Source: Nocardia fluminea
GTDB taxonomy: Bacteria; Actinomycetota; Actinomycetes; Mycobacteriales; Mycobacteriaceae
Reading direction: 5' to 3'
Length of the DNA: 64,000 nucleotides
Assembly (NCBI RefSeq): GCF_002846365.1
Contig: NZ_PJMW01000002.1
Span: 5,084,001 to 5,148,000 of the forward strand
The notes under the pieces were generated by a model, which had not been told where the DNA came from, made no database searches, and worked only from the letters and a program-made list of their open reading frames with translations. This document shows, one piece after another, positions 42,344 through 50,327 of this stretch; the stretch's first letter is position 1; each line of letters starts with the position of its first letter. The position numbers and the translations under genes were made by a program.

Positions 42344-44005
42344 TTATCGCTCGCCGGCGGCGTGGCGCGCGCCGATGTAGCCGAACACCATGGCCGGACC
42401 GATGGTCGCGCCCGCACCGGCGTAGTCGTTGCCCATCACCGCCGCGGAGGTGTTGCCCACGGCGTAGAGACCGGGGATGGGCGAACCGTCGGCGCGCAGC
42501 ACCTGGGCGTCGGCGTTGTAGACCAGTCCGCCCTTGGTGCCGAGGTCACCGATCCGCACCCGCAGCGCGTAGAACGGACCCTTGTCCAGCACATCGAGTG
42601 CGGGCGTGGCCAGCGTCGGATCGCCGTAGTAGTTGTCGTAGGCGCTCACCCCGCGACCGAAGTCCGCGTCGTGCCCGTCACGAGCGAAACCGTTGAACCG
42701 TCCGACGGTGTCGCGCAACGCGTCGGCGGGCACACCGATCTCGGCGGCGAGTCCCTCGATATCGGGCGCGGACCGGATCAGGCCCGACTCCGGCCACGAG
42801 GCCGGGAACTTCTGGCCGGGCACGATGCCGCCGATCGGGTAGCGGCTCTTGGCTTTCGCGTCGAAGACCAGCCAGGCCGGATCGTGGTTGCCCGACAGCT
42901 GGGCGTGCACGAACGTCACATAGGGTGACGCCTCGTTGGTGAAGCGCTTGCCCGTGCTGTCGACGATGATCGAGCGCGGGATCGAGCGCTCCGACACCAG
43001 CACCTGATTGATGCCGTCCGGGCGCTGGAACGACGGCATCCACCACGCGTCGTCCATGAGATCGACTGCCGCACCGACCTTCTCGCCCGCGATGATGCCG
43101 TCGCCGGTGTTGTCGGCCGACGCCGCGCTGAAGTTGTCGCGTCCACCTTCGGGCAGGTGGTCCTTGCGCATTGCCTGGTTGTACTCGAAACCGCCGGTGG
43201 CCAGCAGCACACCGGCCCGCGCCCTGATCCGGATCTCGCGGCCGTCGCGTTCGGCGAGCACCCCGAGCACCGCGCCGGTGTCGTCGGTGATCAGTGAGCG
43301 CAACGGGGTGTCGAGCCACAGCGGCACCCCCGCATCGCGCACGGCCAGGCGCAACCGGGCGATCAGGGCCCGGCCGAGCGTGTCCATGTGCCTGCGCAAC
43401 AGGATCGCCTTGATCGCCCGCAGACCGGTCAGCAACGCGGTCCAGCGCGCCTTCCAGGTGCGGGTCACCATGTTGAGCTGGACGAAGTCCTTGGAGGTGA
43501 TGAACAGGCCCGGCGGTGTCGCGAGCGCGGCGGGACGCAGCAGCTCCTCGTCGGCGCCGAGCTGTTTGAGATCGACCGGCAGCGGCTCGATGGAGCGGCC
43601 CGCCGGCCGTCCGCCCGGTGCTTCGGGGTGATAGTCGGAATAGCCCGCGCACCACTGGAAACGCAGGTGCGGGCTGGTCTCGAGGAAGGCCAGCATGCGC
43701 GGGCCCTCGTCGATGAACGCGTCGAGGTTGGCCGAGGGCACCCGATCGCCGACCACGGCGTCGAGGTAGGCGCGCACGTCGGCTCGGGCATCGCGCAGGC
43801 CCTCGCGCAGCAGCGTCGGGTTGTTGGGCACCCAGATGCCGCCGCCCGAGAGGGCGGTGCTGCCGCCGTAGACCGAGGCCTTCTCGATGATCAGGGTGTC
43901 CAGGTCACGATCGGCGGCGGCGAGCGCGGCGGTGAGCCCGCCCGCGCCGCTGCCGACGACGAGGAAGCCGACCTCGTGATCCCAGTGTTGTCCGGTCGCA
44001 GTCAT
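42344..44005 (-). CDS. kstD: 3-ketosteroid delta1-dehydrogenase KstD
   Basis: A 553-residue FAD enzyme. The N-terminal FAD motif is V-V-G-S-G-A-G-G-L-T-A-A, then Y-G-G-S-T-A-L-S-G-G-G-I-W. Diagnostic KstD stretches are C-A-G-Y-S-D-Y-H-P-E-A-P-G-G-R-P-A-G-R-S, A-W-W-M-P-S and the C-terminal N-D-Y-A-G-A-G-A-T-I-G, which contains the Tyr and Gly that polarise the 3-keto group. It introduces the 1,2-double bond in ring A of 3-ketosteroids. Overall match to Rv3537-type KstD is strong. Confidence 0.92.
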   Translation of the reverse strand: MTATGQHWDHEVGFLVVGSGAGGLTAALAAADRDLDTLIIEKASVYGGSTALSGGGIWVPNNPTLLREGLRDARADVRAYLDAVVGDRVPSANLDAFIDEGPRMLAFLETSPHLRFQWCAGYSDYHPEAPGGRPAGRSIEPLPVDLKQLGADEELLRPAALATPPGLFITSKDFVQLNMVTRTWKARWTALLTGLRAIKAILLRRHMDTLGRALIARLRLAVRDAGVPLWLDTPLRSLITDDTGAVLGVLAERDGREIRIRARAGVLLATGGFEYNQAMRKDHLPEGGRDNFSAASADNTGDGIIAGEKVGAAVDLMDDAWWMPSFQRPDGINQVLVSERSIPRSIIVDSTGKRFTNEASPYVTFVHAQLSGNHDPAWLVFDAKAKSRYPIGGIVPGQKFPASWPESGLIRSAPDIEGLAAEIGVPADALRDTVGRFNGFARDGHDADFGRGVSAYDNYYGDPTLATPALDVLDKGPFYALRVRIGDLGTKGGLVYNADAQVLRADGSPIPGLYAVGNTSAAVMGNDYAGAGATIGPAMVFGYIGARHAAGER

Positions 44006-44016
44006 CGTCGCCTCGC

Positions 44017-44388
44017 TCAGCCCACGACCATGTCGTCCTGGGACCAGAACGCGCGCATGCTCACGATGCGGGCGTCCTCGTCGAAGGTCATGACATCGAT
44101 CGGATCGAGGGTGAAGGTCTGTTCGCCGAACTTGGTGACCACCCGGAAGCTGAACGCGGCGCTGTTACCCGCCACGCGCACCGAGAACAGTTCGGTCGAG
44201 GTCTCCAGCGGCTCGATGTTCTCGTAGAACTTCGTGATCGCCGCGTGCCCGACGTGCGGCTCGGTGCCGACCGGGTCCTCCACCGTCGCGTCCTCACGGT
44301 AGAGGGCGACGACGTCGGCGGCCGTACCGCTGCCGACGGCCTCCACATATTTGCGCACCGTCGCGCGAATGTCGTCCGCTGAAGCCAT
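44017..44388 (-). CDS. ksi: Delta5-3-ketosteroid isomerase
   Basis: A 123-residue NTF2-fold protein in which the catalytic residues of bacterial ketosteroid isomerase are at the classic numbering: Tyr14 (R-K-Y-V-E), Asp38 (V-E-D-P-V) and Asp98 (P-I-D-V-M). It would shift the 5,6-double bond of 5-ene-3-ketosteroids into conjugation (for example 5-androstenedione to 4-androstenedione). Cholesterol-degrading actinobacteria usually do this with a bifunctional oxidase or HSD, so a stand-alone KSI suits growth on 5-ene C19/C21 steroids. ATG at 44388, next to kstD (11 bp). Confidence 0.88.
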   Translation of the reverse strand: MASADDIRATVRKYVEAVGSGTAADVVALYREDATVEDPVGTEPHVGHAAITKFYENIEPLETSTELFSVRVAGNSAAFSFRVVTKFGEQTFTLDPIDVMTFDEDARIVSMRAFWSQDDMVVG

Positions 44389-44454
44389 CGTGTCGCTCCT
44401 GAAATATCGAAAGGGATGAGTATGTGAACCGAACCACATCCGGTGGCCCGGGTG

Positions 44455-44489
44455 CCCCGGTCTCTCCCGGCCAGCGGGAAAGACCGGGG
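44455..44489 (-). terminator. Hairpin between kstD-like and ksi genes, containing an operator-like core
   Basis: Two 15-nt arms (44455-44469, 44475-44489) pair with one G-U in the minus-strand RNA, just after the stop of the kstD-like gene. The top of the stem is a perfect TCCCG-GCCAG-CGGGA (44465-44479), the same pattern as the shared steroid operator. No CTACCGT element lies 29-30 nt away, so I favour an attenuator/terminator; it could also be an internal operator. Confidence 0.5.
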
Positions 44490-44494
44490 GTGCG

Positions 44495-46030
44495 TCATTC
44501 GCCGAGGATGTGGCGGACGGCGAGATGGCTGAACAGCATGGACGCGCCGATCGGATTGCCGCCGCCGGGATAGACCTCGCCGCTCACCGCGGCCATGGTG
44601 TTGCCCGCGGCGTAGAGGCCCGGGATCGGCTCGCCGTCGCGGCCGAGTACCCGCGCCGCGCTGTCGGTGCGCAGCCCGCCCTTGGTGCCCAGATCGGAGA
44701 TGCCGAACGCCGCCGCGTGGTACGGACCCTTGTCGATGGTCACCAGCGGCGGTTCACCGTTGGAGAACGCCCGGTCGTAGGCCTCGTCGCCGCGACCGAA
44801 ATCGGGGTCGGTGCCGGTGGCGACCATCGCGTTGAACCGCTCGACGGTCGCCTCGAGGTTCGCGGCGGGCACGCCGATCTTCGCGGCCAGCTCGGCGAGG
44901 GTGTCGCCGGTGTGCCACAGACCGGCCTCGACGTACTTCTCGGTCTCGACCATGGAGACGTTGGTGGCCTTGATCGGGGGCACCTCGCCTTCCTTGTCGT
45001 CGTAGATCATCCAGAACGGCAGGGTGAGACCACGGTCGTTCATCTGGCGGATCACCTCACGCCCGAGCCGGTCGTAAGGGGCCGACTCGTTGACGAACCG
45101 CTTGCCGTCCTGATCGACGAAGATGCCGCCGGTGAACCACAGCGCGAACGCCGATCGTCCGTCGGGATGAGTCAGTCCGGGCGACCACCACGCCTGATCC
45201 ATCAGATCGGTGTCGGCGCCCGCCGCGATGCCCGCCTCGTGTGCCCAGCCCTGATTTCCCGAGGGCCCCATGGTGTCTCGCGCTTCGCCGGGTACACCGT
45301 AGTGCTTGCGCAGTTCGGCGTTCTGCTCGAAACCGCCCGCCGCGAGAATCACGCCGCGTCGTGCGCGGATCGCGACGCGGGCGCCGTCGCGTTCGACGAT
45401 CGCGCCCGTCACCACACCGTCCTCGACCACCAGTTCCACCAGGGGCGAATTCAGGTGCAACTGGGCGTGCGGGTAGCTCGAGATCGCGCGCAGCATCCGC
45501 CCGATCAGCGCCTGCCCGCCGATCAGCAGGTCCTGCGGGGGCGCACCGAGCCGGTCGGTGTCGAGCGTTCCGCGCAACGAGTCACGCAGTGGGCCCATCT
45601 CCGCGGCGGGCAGCGGGGTCGGCATGATGTGGCGCTGACCGTCGAGCCGGGCCTTGGGCGCTGTACCGAAGTAGTCCGGCCACGGCAGCACCATGAACGC
45701 GAAATGGTCGTCGGCCTCGAGGTATTCGATGAGGTCGCGGCCCCGCCGGACGTAGGTCTGCTGAAGCTCGTCGGGAGTGCGGTCACCGACCACGGCCCGG
45801 TAGTAGGTGAGCGCGTCGTCGAGGGTGTCGTCGGTGCCCGCGCGCTCGAGCACCGGGTTGCAGGGGAACCACACCCCGCCGCCGCCCGAATACGCCGTCG
45901 TGCCGCCGAACTTGTCGGTCGCCTCGACCACCGCGACGCTGAGCCCCTCGCGGGCGGCGGTGTAAGCGCCGGCCAGGCCACCACCCGACCCCGCGACCAG
46001 CACATCCACCTCGTCGTTCCAGTCCACCAC
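44495..46030 (-). CDS. KstD-family FAD-dependent steroid dehydrogenase (KstD3-like)
   Basis: A 511-residue paralogue of KstD. The FAD motif is V-A-G-S-G-G-G-L-A-G-A, then G-G-T-T-A-Y-S-G-G-G-G-V-W. W-P-D-Y-F-G-T-A-P-K-A and the C-terminal G-E-V-Y-P-G-G-G-N-P-I-G place it in the KstD/3-oxo-5alpha-steroid 4-dehydrogenase superfamily. The ring specificity (delta1 on 5alpha-steroids versus delta4) cannot be settled from sequence. AGGAGG lies 5 nt before the GTG at 46030; the next codon is also GTG. First gene of the leftward operon and served by the shared operator. Confidence 0.85.
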   Translation of the reverse strand: MVDWNDEVDVLVAGSGGGLAGAYTAAREGLSVAVVEATDKFGGTTAYSGGGGVWFPCNPVLERAGTDDTLDDALTYYRAVVGDRTPDELQQTYVRRGRDLIEYLEADDHFAFMVLPWPDYFGTAPKARLDGQRHIMPTPLPAAEMGPLRDSLRGTLDTDRLGAPPQDLLIGGQALIGRMLRAISSYPHAQLHLNSPLVELVVEDGVVTGAIVERDGARVAIRARRGVILAAGGFEQNAELRKHYGVPGEARDTMGPSGNQGWAHEAGIAAGADTDLMDQAWWSPGLTHPDGRSAFALWFTGGIFVDQDGKRFVNESAPYDRLGREVIRQMNDRGLTLPFWMIYDDKEGEVPPIKATNVSMVETEKYVEAGLWHTGDTLAELAAKIGVPAANLEATVERFNAMVATGTDPDFGRGDEAYDRAFSNGEPPLVTIDKGPYHAAAFGISDLGTKGGLRTDSAARVLGRDGEPIPGLYAAGNTMAAVSGEVYPGGGNPIGASMLFSHLAVRHILGE

Positions 46031-46064
46031 TGTTTCCTCCTGGTACCACCTCGAATTGCGCTCG

Positions 46065-46186
46065 ACGGTAGGCCCGGCGGCGGTGGTCGTGGGGTGGTTC
46101 TCCCGATCACCGGGAGGGCATCGATGCGCGAATGTGCCGGTCAGCGGGAAGGGGACCTGCTCGAACGCGGTGCGCGTCCTTAGCGT
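46065..46186. promoter_or_regulatory. Divergent kstD-operon / steroid-BVMO promoters with two operators
   Basis: Operator 1, TCCCG-ATCAC-CGGGA (46101-46115), is perfect, extends to CTCCCG...CGGGAG, and stands exactly 29 nt from CTACCGT on the minus strand (46071-46065) for the kstD-like operon. Operator 2, TGCCG-GTCAG-CGGGA (46135-46149), stands 30 nt from TTAGCGT (46180-46186) on the plus strand for the BVMO. The mirrored arrangement supports function. Confidence 0.72.
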
Positions 46187-46226
46187 CGCCCGCAGAGAAA
46201 CCGGTCTCCATCGAAAGGTAGGCACT

Positions 46227-47858
46227 GTGAACCCCGAGACCCCATCGGCACCAGCGAAGGGCCCGGCCGACGTCGACGTGGTCGTCGTCGGTGCGGGCAT
46301 CGCCGGCCTCTACGCGCTGCACCGCTTCCGCGGCAGCGGTCTCACCGTGCGGGTGTTCGAAGCCGGCGACGGTGTGGGCGGCGTCTGGTACTGGAACCGC
46401 TACCCGGGCGCGCGCTGCGACGTCGAGAGCGTCGACTACTCCTACTCCTTCGACGACGCGCTGCAACAGGAATGGAACTGGAGCGAGAAGTACGCCACCC
46501 AGCCCGAGATCCTGGCCTACCTCGAGCACGTCGCCGATCGCTACGACCTGCGCCGTGACATCGAATTCGGCACGCGCGTCACCGACATCGTGCTCGACGA
46601 GCAGACCCTGCGCTGGCAGGTCGACACCGACACCGGCCGCGCGGTCTCGGCCCGGTTCGTCGTGCTGGCCACCGGTCCGCTGTCCAACGCCAACATCCCG
46701 GCCATCGACGGACTCGACACCTTCGCCGGGCAGATCCTGCGCACTTCGCACTGGCCGCACGAGGGGGTAGATCTCACCGGCCGCCGGGTCGGGGTGATCG
46801 GCACCGGTTCCTCCGGCATCCAGACGATCCCGTGCGTGGCCGAGCAGGCCGAGCGGCTGCACGTGTTCCAGCGCACCGCCAATTACAGTGTACCTGCGGG
46901 TAATACGCCGCTGACGGATCAGGACCGGGCCGCGCACAAGGCGAACTACCCCGAGCGCACACGGCTGTCGATGGCCAGCGGCGGCGGTTCACCGCACCAG
47001 GCGCACCCGCAATCCGCGATCGCGGTGAGCGAGCGGGAACGGCGCGAGGCCTACGAGAAGCGCTGGGCGCTGGGCGGTGTGCTGTTCAGCAAGACCTTCC
47101 CCGACCAGCTGACCTCCCTCGCCGCCAACGACACCGCCCGCGAATTCTGGGAGCAGAAGGTACGCGCCGTGATCGAGGACCCGGCGGTCGCCGATCTGCT
47201 CGTCCCGCGCGACCACCCCATCGGCACCAAACGGATCTGCACCGACACGAACTACTACCAGACCTTCAACCGCGACAATGTCGAGCTGGTCGATCTCAAA
47301 GCCACCCCGATCACCAGGATCGACGCCGCGGGCGTGCACACCACCGACGCCCACTACCCGCTCGACACCCTCGTGCTCGCCACCGGCTTCGACGCGATGA
47401 CCGGCTCGGTGTCGCGGATGAACATCGTCGGCCGGGGCGGGGAAACGCTCAACCACGCCTGGCACGAGGGCCCGAAAACCTATCTCGGACTGGGCATGTC
47501 AGGGTTTCCGAACCTGTTCAACCTGACCGGTCCTGGCAGCCCGTCGGTGCTGGCCAACATGGTGCTGCACTCGGAACTGCACGTCGACTGGGTGGCCGCG
47601 GCGATCGGCTTCCTCGACGCCAGGGGAGCGGTGGCGCTGGAGGCACGCCAGGAAGCGGTGTCGGCGTGGGTGCTCGAATGCGTCAACCGGGCGGCGGGAA
47701 CGCTGATGATGCAGGCGAATTCGTGGTATCTGGGCGCCAACATCGAGGGCAGGCCGCGGGTGTTCATGCCCTTCGTCGGCGGCTTCGGCGTCTACGGCGA
47801 GATCATCGCCGAGGTCGCGGCCGCCGGGTACAAGGGCTTCGACATCATCGAGGCGTGA
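46227..47858 (+). CDS. Steroid (progesterone)-type Baeyer-Villiger monooxygenase
   Basis: A 543-residue type I BVMO. The FAD motif is V-G-A-G-I-A-G-L-Y at 21-29, then W-N-R-Y-P-G-A-R-C-D, and the NADPH motif G-T-G-S-S-G near 200. From memory, long stretches follow R. rhodochrous steroid monooxygenase (progesterone to testosterone acetate), including Y-S-Y-S-F, E-W-N-W-S-E-K-Y-A-T-Q-P-E-I and V-L-F-S-K. The BVMO fingerprint F-x-G-x3-H-x3-W-P is altered: F-A-G-Q-I-L-R-T-S-H-W-P has Arg172 where His is standard. GTG start behind GAAAGGTAGG, under the shared steroid promoter. Role inferred: oxygen insertion at C20 or C17. Confidence 0.87.
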   Translation: MNPETPSAPAKGPADVDVVVVGAGIAGLYALHRFRGSGLTVRVFEAGDGVGGVWYWNRYPGARCDVESVDYSYSFDDALQQEWNWSEKYATQPEILAYLEHVADRYDLRRDIEFGTRVTDIVLDEQTLRWQVDTDTGRAVSARFVVLATGPLSNANIPAIDGLDTFAGQILRTSHWPHEGVDLTGRRVGVIGTGSSGIQTIPCVAEQAERLHVFQRTANYSVPAGNTPLTDQDRAAHKANYPERTRLSMASGGGSPHQAHPQSAIAVSERERREAYEKRWALGGVLFSKTFPDQLTSLAANDTAREFWEQKVRAVIEDPAVADLLVPRDHPIGTKRICTDTNYYQTFNRDNVELVDLKATPITRIDAAGVHTTDAHYPLDTLVLATGFDAMTGSVSRMNIVGRGGETLNHAWHEGPKTYLGLGMSGFPNLFNLTGPGSPSVLANMVLHSELHVDWVAAAIGFLDARGAVALEARQEAVSAWVLECVNRAAGTLMMQANSWYLGANIEGRPRVFMPFVGGFGVYGEIIAEVAAAGYKGFDIIEA

Positions 47859-47861
47859 GCG

Positions 47862-47902
47862 CCGACGACGGGGTGCTCCGCACCGGAGCACCCTGTCGTC
47901 GG
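47862..47902. terminator. Bidirectional hairpin terminator between BVMO and hsaB
   Basis: A 19-bp stem with one G-U (47862-47880 with 47884-47902) and a 3-nt loop fills the 45-bp gap between the two convergent genes, abutting the hsaB stop. Confidence 0.75.
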
Positions 47903-47903
47903 G

Positions 47904-48410
47904 TCAGGCCGAGAAGCCGCCGAACCCGCCCTTGTAGAACAGCAGCGGTGCGGCGCCCTCGGAGGCGCGCAGGTCACCGACGCGGGCGAGCACCACGGTG
48001 TGGTCGCCCGCGTCGTGCTCGAGTTCCACCGTCACCTCGATCTGGGCCAGCGCTCCGGCCAGCGCGGGCGCGCCGTTGCCCGCCCTGTGCCACTGCACGC
48101 CGGCGAACTTGTCGGCCCCGCTCACCGCGAACTGGCGGCACAGCGCGGTCTGCTCCTGCGCCAGGATGTTGATGCACAGGGCGCCCGCCTCGCGCAGCAG
48201 CGGCCAGCTGGTGGAACTCTTGGCCGGGCAGAACGACACATACGGCGGGTCCAGCGACACCGACACCACCGACTGACAGGTGAAGCCGAGCGGTCGCGTC
48301 CCGTCGTGGGCGGCGATCACCGCGACGCCCGTCGCGAAATGACCGAGCACTCTGCGCAGGTCCGCGGGGGCCGGGATACCTGCGTCGACGACAACGTTGT
48401 CCGCATTCAT
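47904..48410 (-). CDS. hsaB: Flavin reductase HsaB of 3-HSA hydroxylase
   Basis: A 168-residue flavin reductase-like protein: F-A-T-G-V-A-V-I-A-A, G-F-T-C-Q-S-V-V-S-V-S-L-D-P-P and the C-terminal F-Y-K-G-G-F-G. HsaB reduces flavin with NADH to feed the oxygenase HsaA at 57 kb, which hydroxylates 3-HSA in ring A. ATG at 48410; divergent from padR. Its promoter region has only degenerate copies of the shared operator (ACCCA-GAATC-CGGGA at 48440-48454). Confidence 0.88.
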   Translation of the reverse strand: MNADNVVVDAGIPAPADLRRVLGHFATGVAVIAAHDGTRPLGFTCQSVVSVSLDPPYVSFCPAKSSTSWPLLREAGALCINILAQEQTALCRQFAVSGADKFAGVQWHRAGNGAPALAGALAQIEVTVELEHDAGDHTVVLARVGDLRASEGAAPLLFYKGGFGGFSA

Positions 48411-48480
48411 AGGGGTCCTTCCGAACGGAATCCGATGCCACCCAGAATCCGGGACCAGCGGGGCGCGGCTCAAGACGGCC

Positions 48481-48533
48481 TCCCGGTCAGTGGTTGTCGA
48501 GGGGTGAATTCCGGCAATGCCGGTTGCTAGCAT
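48481..48533 (+). promoter_or_regulatory. padR promoter region
   Basis: A half-operator TCCCG-GTCAG-TGGTT (48481-48495) lies 31 nt before CTAGCAT (48527-48533), which would place the transcript start at about 48540, the padR ATG. The padR mRNA may therefore be leaderless. Between them is an inverted repeat CCGGC-AAT-GCCGG (48511-48523), a candidate site for PadR itself. Confidence 0.45.
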
Positions 48534-48539
48534 GCAGCC

Positions 48540-49235
48540 ATGGCTACCCCCGACCCCGACTCCGGCGTGCCCAACCTGCCGCCGACCAGCTGGGCGGTGC
48601 TCGCCATGCTCTCGTACGAGGAGGAGATCTCCGGCTACGACCTGAAGAAATGGGCCGACTGGAGTCTGCGCTACGTCTACTGGACCCCGTCCTACAGCCA
48701 GATCTACGCCGAGCTGAAAAAACTCGAGCAGCACGGCTTCGCGAGTTCGCGGCTCGACCCCGACAACACCATGCGCGCCAGGCGGCTGTACCAGATCACC
48801 CCGGCGGGCCGCGCCGCGGTGACCACGTGGTGGAACAAGGCGCCGGTCGATCCGTCGGTGCTCAAGCACCACGTACTGCTGCGCGTGATGTTCGGCCATC
48901 TCGGGTCACCGGATCGGCTCAAGCAGATCCTGCACGATCACATCGCCGACGTCGACAAACTCGCGCAGCGCGCCGCGATCGATGCCGAGGCCGCGAAGTC
49001 CGAACCGGGCTGGGCCTATTCGCAGCTCGTGCTGCAATGGGCGCAGCGCCATTACGCCACCGAACGCGACCTCGCGCAGCAGTTGATCGACGACATCGAC
49101 AACGCGGCCACCGTGCTGGCCGGCGCCGAACACGACGAACGCGCCGACTATCCCCACCCGACGCCCGGTCGCTGGCGCGAGATCGAGCAGCGGGTCCGCG
49201 AGGAAGAGCTCGAGCAGCACGACCCGGCGGACTAG
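48540..49235 (+). CDS. PadR-family transcriptional regulator
   Basis: A 231-residue regulator. The N-terminal winged helix has A-M-L-S-Y-E-E-E-I-S-G-Y-D-L-K-K-W and S-Q-I-Y-A-E-L-K-K-L-E-Q-H-G, then L-Y-Q-I-T-P-A-G. The C-terminal helical region (PadR_C/Vir-like) mediates dimerisation. It is divergent from hsaB, so hsaB and perhaps other steroid genes are likely targets. Confidence 0.9.
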   Translation: MATPDPDSGVPNLPPTSWAVLAMLSYEEEISGYDLKKWADWSLRYVYWTPSYSQIYAELKKLEQHGFASSRLDPDNTMRARRLYQITPAGRAAVTTWWNKAPVDPSVLKHHVLLRVMFGHLGSPDRLKQILHDHIADVDKLAQRAAIDAEAAKSEPGWAYSQLVLQWAQRHYATERDLAQQLIDDIDNAATVLAGAEHDERADYPHPTPGRWREIEQRVREEELEQHDPAD

Positions 49236-49241
49236 GCCGGT

Positions 49242-50327
49242 TCAGATCTTGAAGCGTCCCGCGAAGGCGCGCAAGGGCAGGTCCGCGCTGGTGGTGATGC
49301 CCGCGGGTGCCGCGACCACCGAGGTGATGGCGTTGAGTGCGGGTAGCCCGGTCACCGTCATGCCGATGGAGGCGAAGTTGCGCGGATCCGACAGATCGAA
49401 TCCCGCGCGGGGGAAGATCATGTGCTTGCTGTAGATACTGGGATCGCCGGTCACCTGAGTGATGTAGCAGCCCTTGATATTCCACGCCGGATCGGTGTGC
49501 GGGGTCATCTGCCATTCCAGATGCGATTCCACGCGGGCGACGCCGTCGACCATGCCCTGGTACTTGATGTAGTTGGCGCCCAATGATCCCTTCGGCAGGA
49601 AGTACCAGCCGAGATCGACGTCCTCGGTGCAGGCGCCGAGTTCGTAGCCGAACTTCACCTCGTCGAGTTCGAGGCCGAAGGCATCGGCCATGAGGTAGAC
49701 GGCGTCCGCGAAGACCGCGGTGTATTTGTGCAGCGATTCCCCGATCGTGGGGTCGTCGACCGGGCGCCCGTACCCGACGGCCTTCCAGGTGTCGACCGAG
49801 TGATGACACGAGACATCCACCGACTCGGTGACGGTGATGTTCTCGATGTCGGCGACATCGGCGGTGTGCACGATACCGAGGATCTGACTCAATCCCGGAT
49901 TCATGCCGGTGCCGTAGAAGGTGGAATCGCCCCGCTCGCACGCGGCCGCGATCACCTCGCTCACCTTCCTGCCGGAAGGATGCGGATGGTTGGTGTCGCG
50001 GTGGAATCCGGTGATCCAGTCCGCGGTGGTCACCACGTCGATGCCCGCCTCGAGGACTCTCTCGTAGAGGTCTTCGTCGGGAAATACCCCGTGAAAGGTG
50101 AGGACGTCGGGTCGTGCGGCGATGATCTGCTCGACCGAGCCGGTAGCGGTGACTCCGATCGGATCGATACCGACGATCTCCCCGGCGTCGCGTCCGATCT
50201 TGTCGGGCGAGTAGCAGTGCAGTCCGACCAGTTCGAGATCTGGATGCCGCTGGATGCGCCCGATCATCTCGGTGCCGAGATTTCCGGTCGCCACTTGGAA
50301 TACACGGACTCTGCCAGGGGTGCTCAT
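49242..50327 (-). CDS. Dihydrodipicolinate-reductase-like NAD(P)-binding oxidoreductase
   Basis: A 361-residue protein with an N-terminal Rossmann fold of the DapB/2,4-diaminopentanoate dehydrogenase-like type (V-F-Q-V-A-T-G-N-L-G-T-E at residues 9-20, F-H-G-V-F-P-D-E-D). A larger C-terminal domain has G-T-G-M-N-P-G-L-S and C-H-H-S-V-D-T-W-K. This actinobacterial family has no settled reaction. Its ATG overlaps the stop of the Rieske oxygenase gene (ATGA), so it works with that enzyme, for example as a dehydrogenase acting on its product. It ends 6 bp from padR. Confidence 0.75.
   Translation of the reverse strand: MSTPGRVRVFQVATGNLGTEMIGRIQRHPDLELVGLHCYSPDKIGRDAGEIVGIDPIGVTATGSVEQIIAARPDVLTFHGVFPDEDLYERVLEAGIDVVTTADWITGFHRDTNHPHPSGRKVSEVIAAACERGDSTFYGTGMNPGLSQILGIVHTADVADIENITVTESVDVSCHHSVDTWKAVGYGRPVDDPTIGESLHKYTAVFADAVYLMADAFGLELDEVKFGYELGACTEDVDLGWYFLPKGSLGANYIKYQGMVDGVARVESHLEWQMTPHTDPAWNIKGCYITQVTGDPSIYSKHMIFPRAGFDLSDPRNFASIGMTVTGLPALNAITSVVAAPAGITTSADLPLRAFAGRFKI

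Noticed and set aside
48440..48454. ACCCA-GAATC-CGGGA as operator of hsaB
   Set aside because: One arm is perfect but the other matches in only 3 of 5 bases, and no CTACCGT-like element lies at 29-30 nt. Kept as a degenerate copy only.
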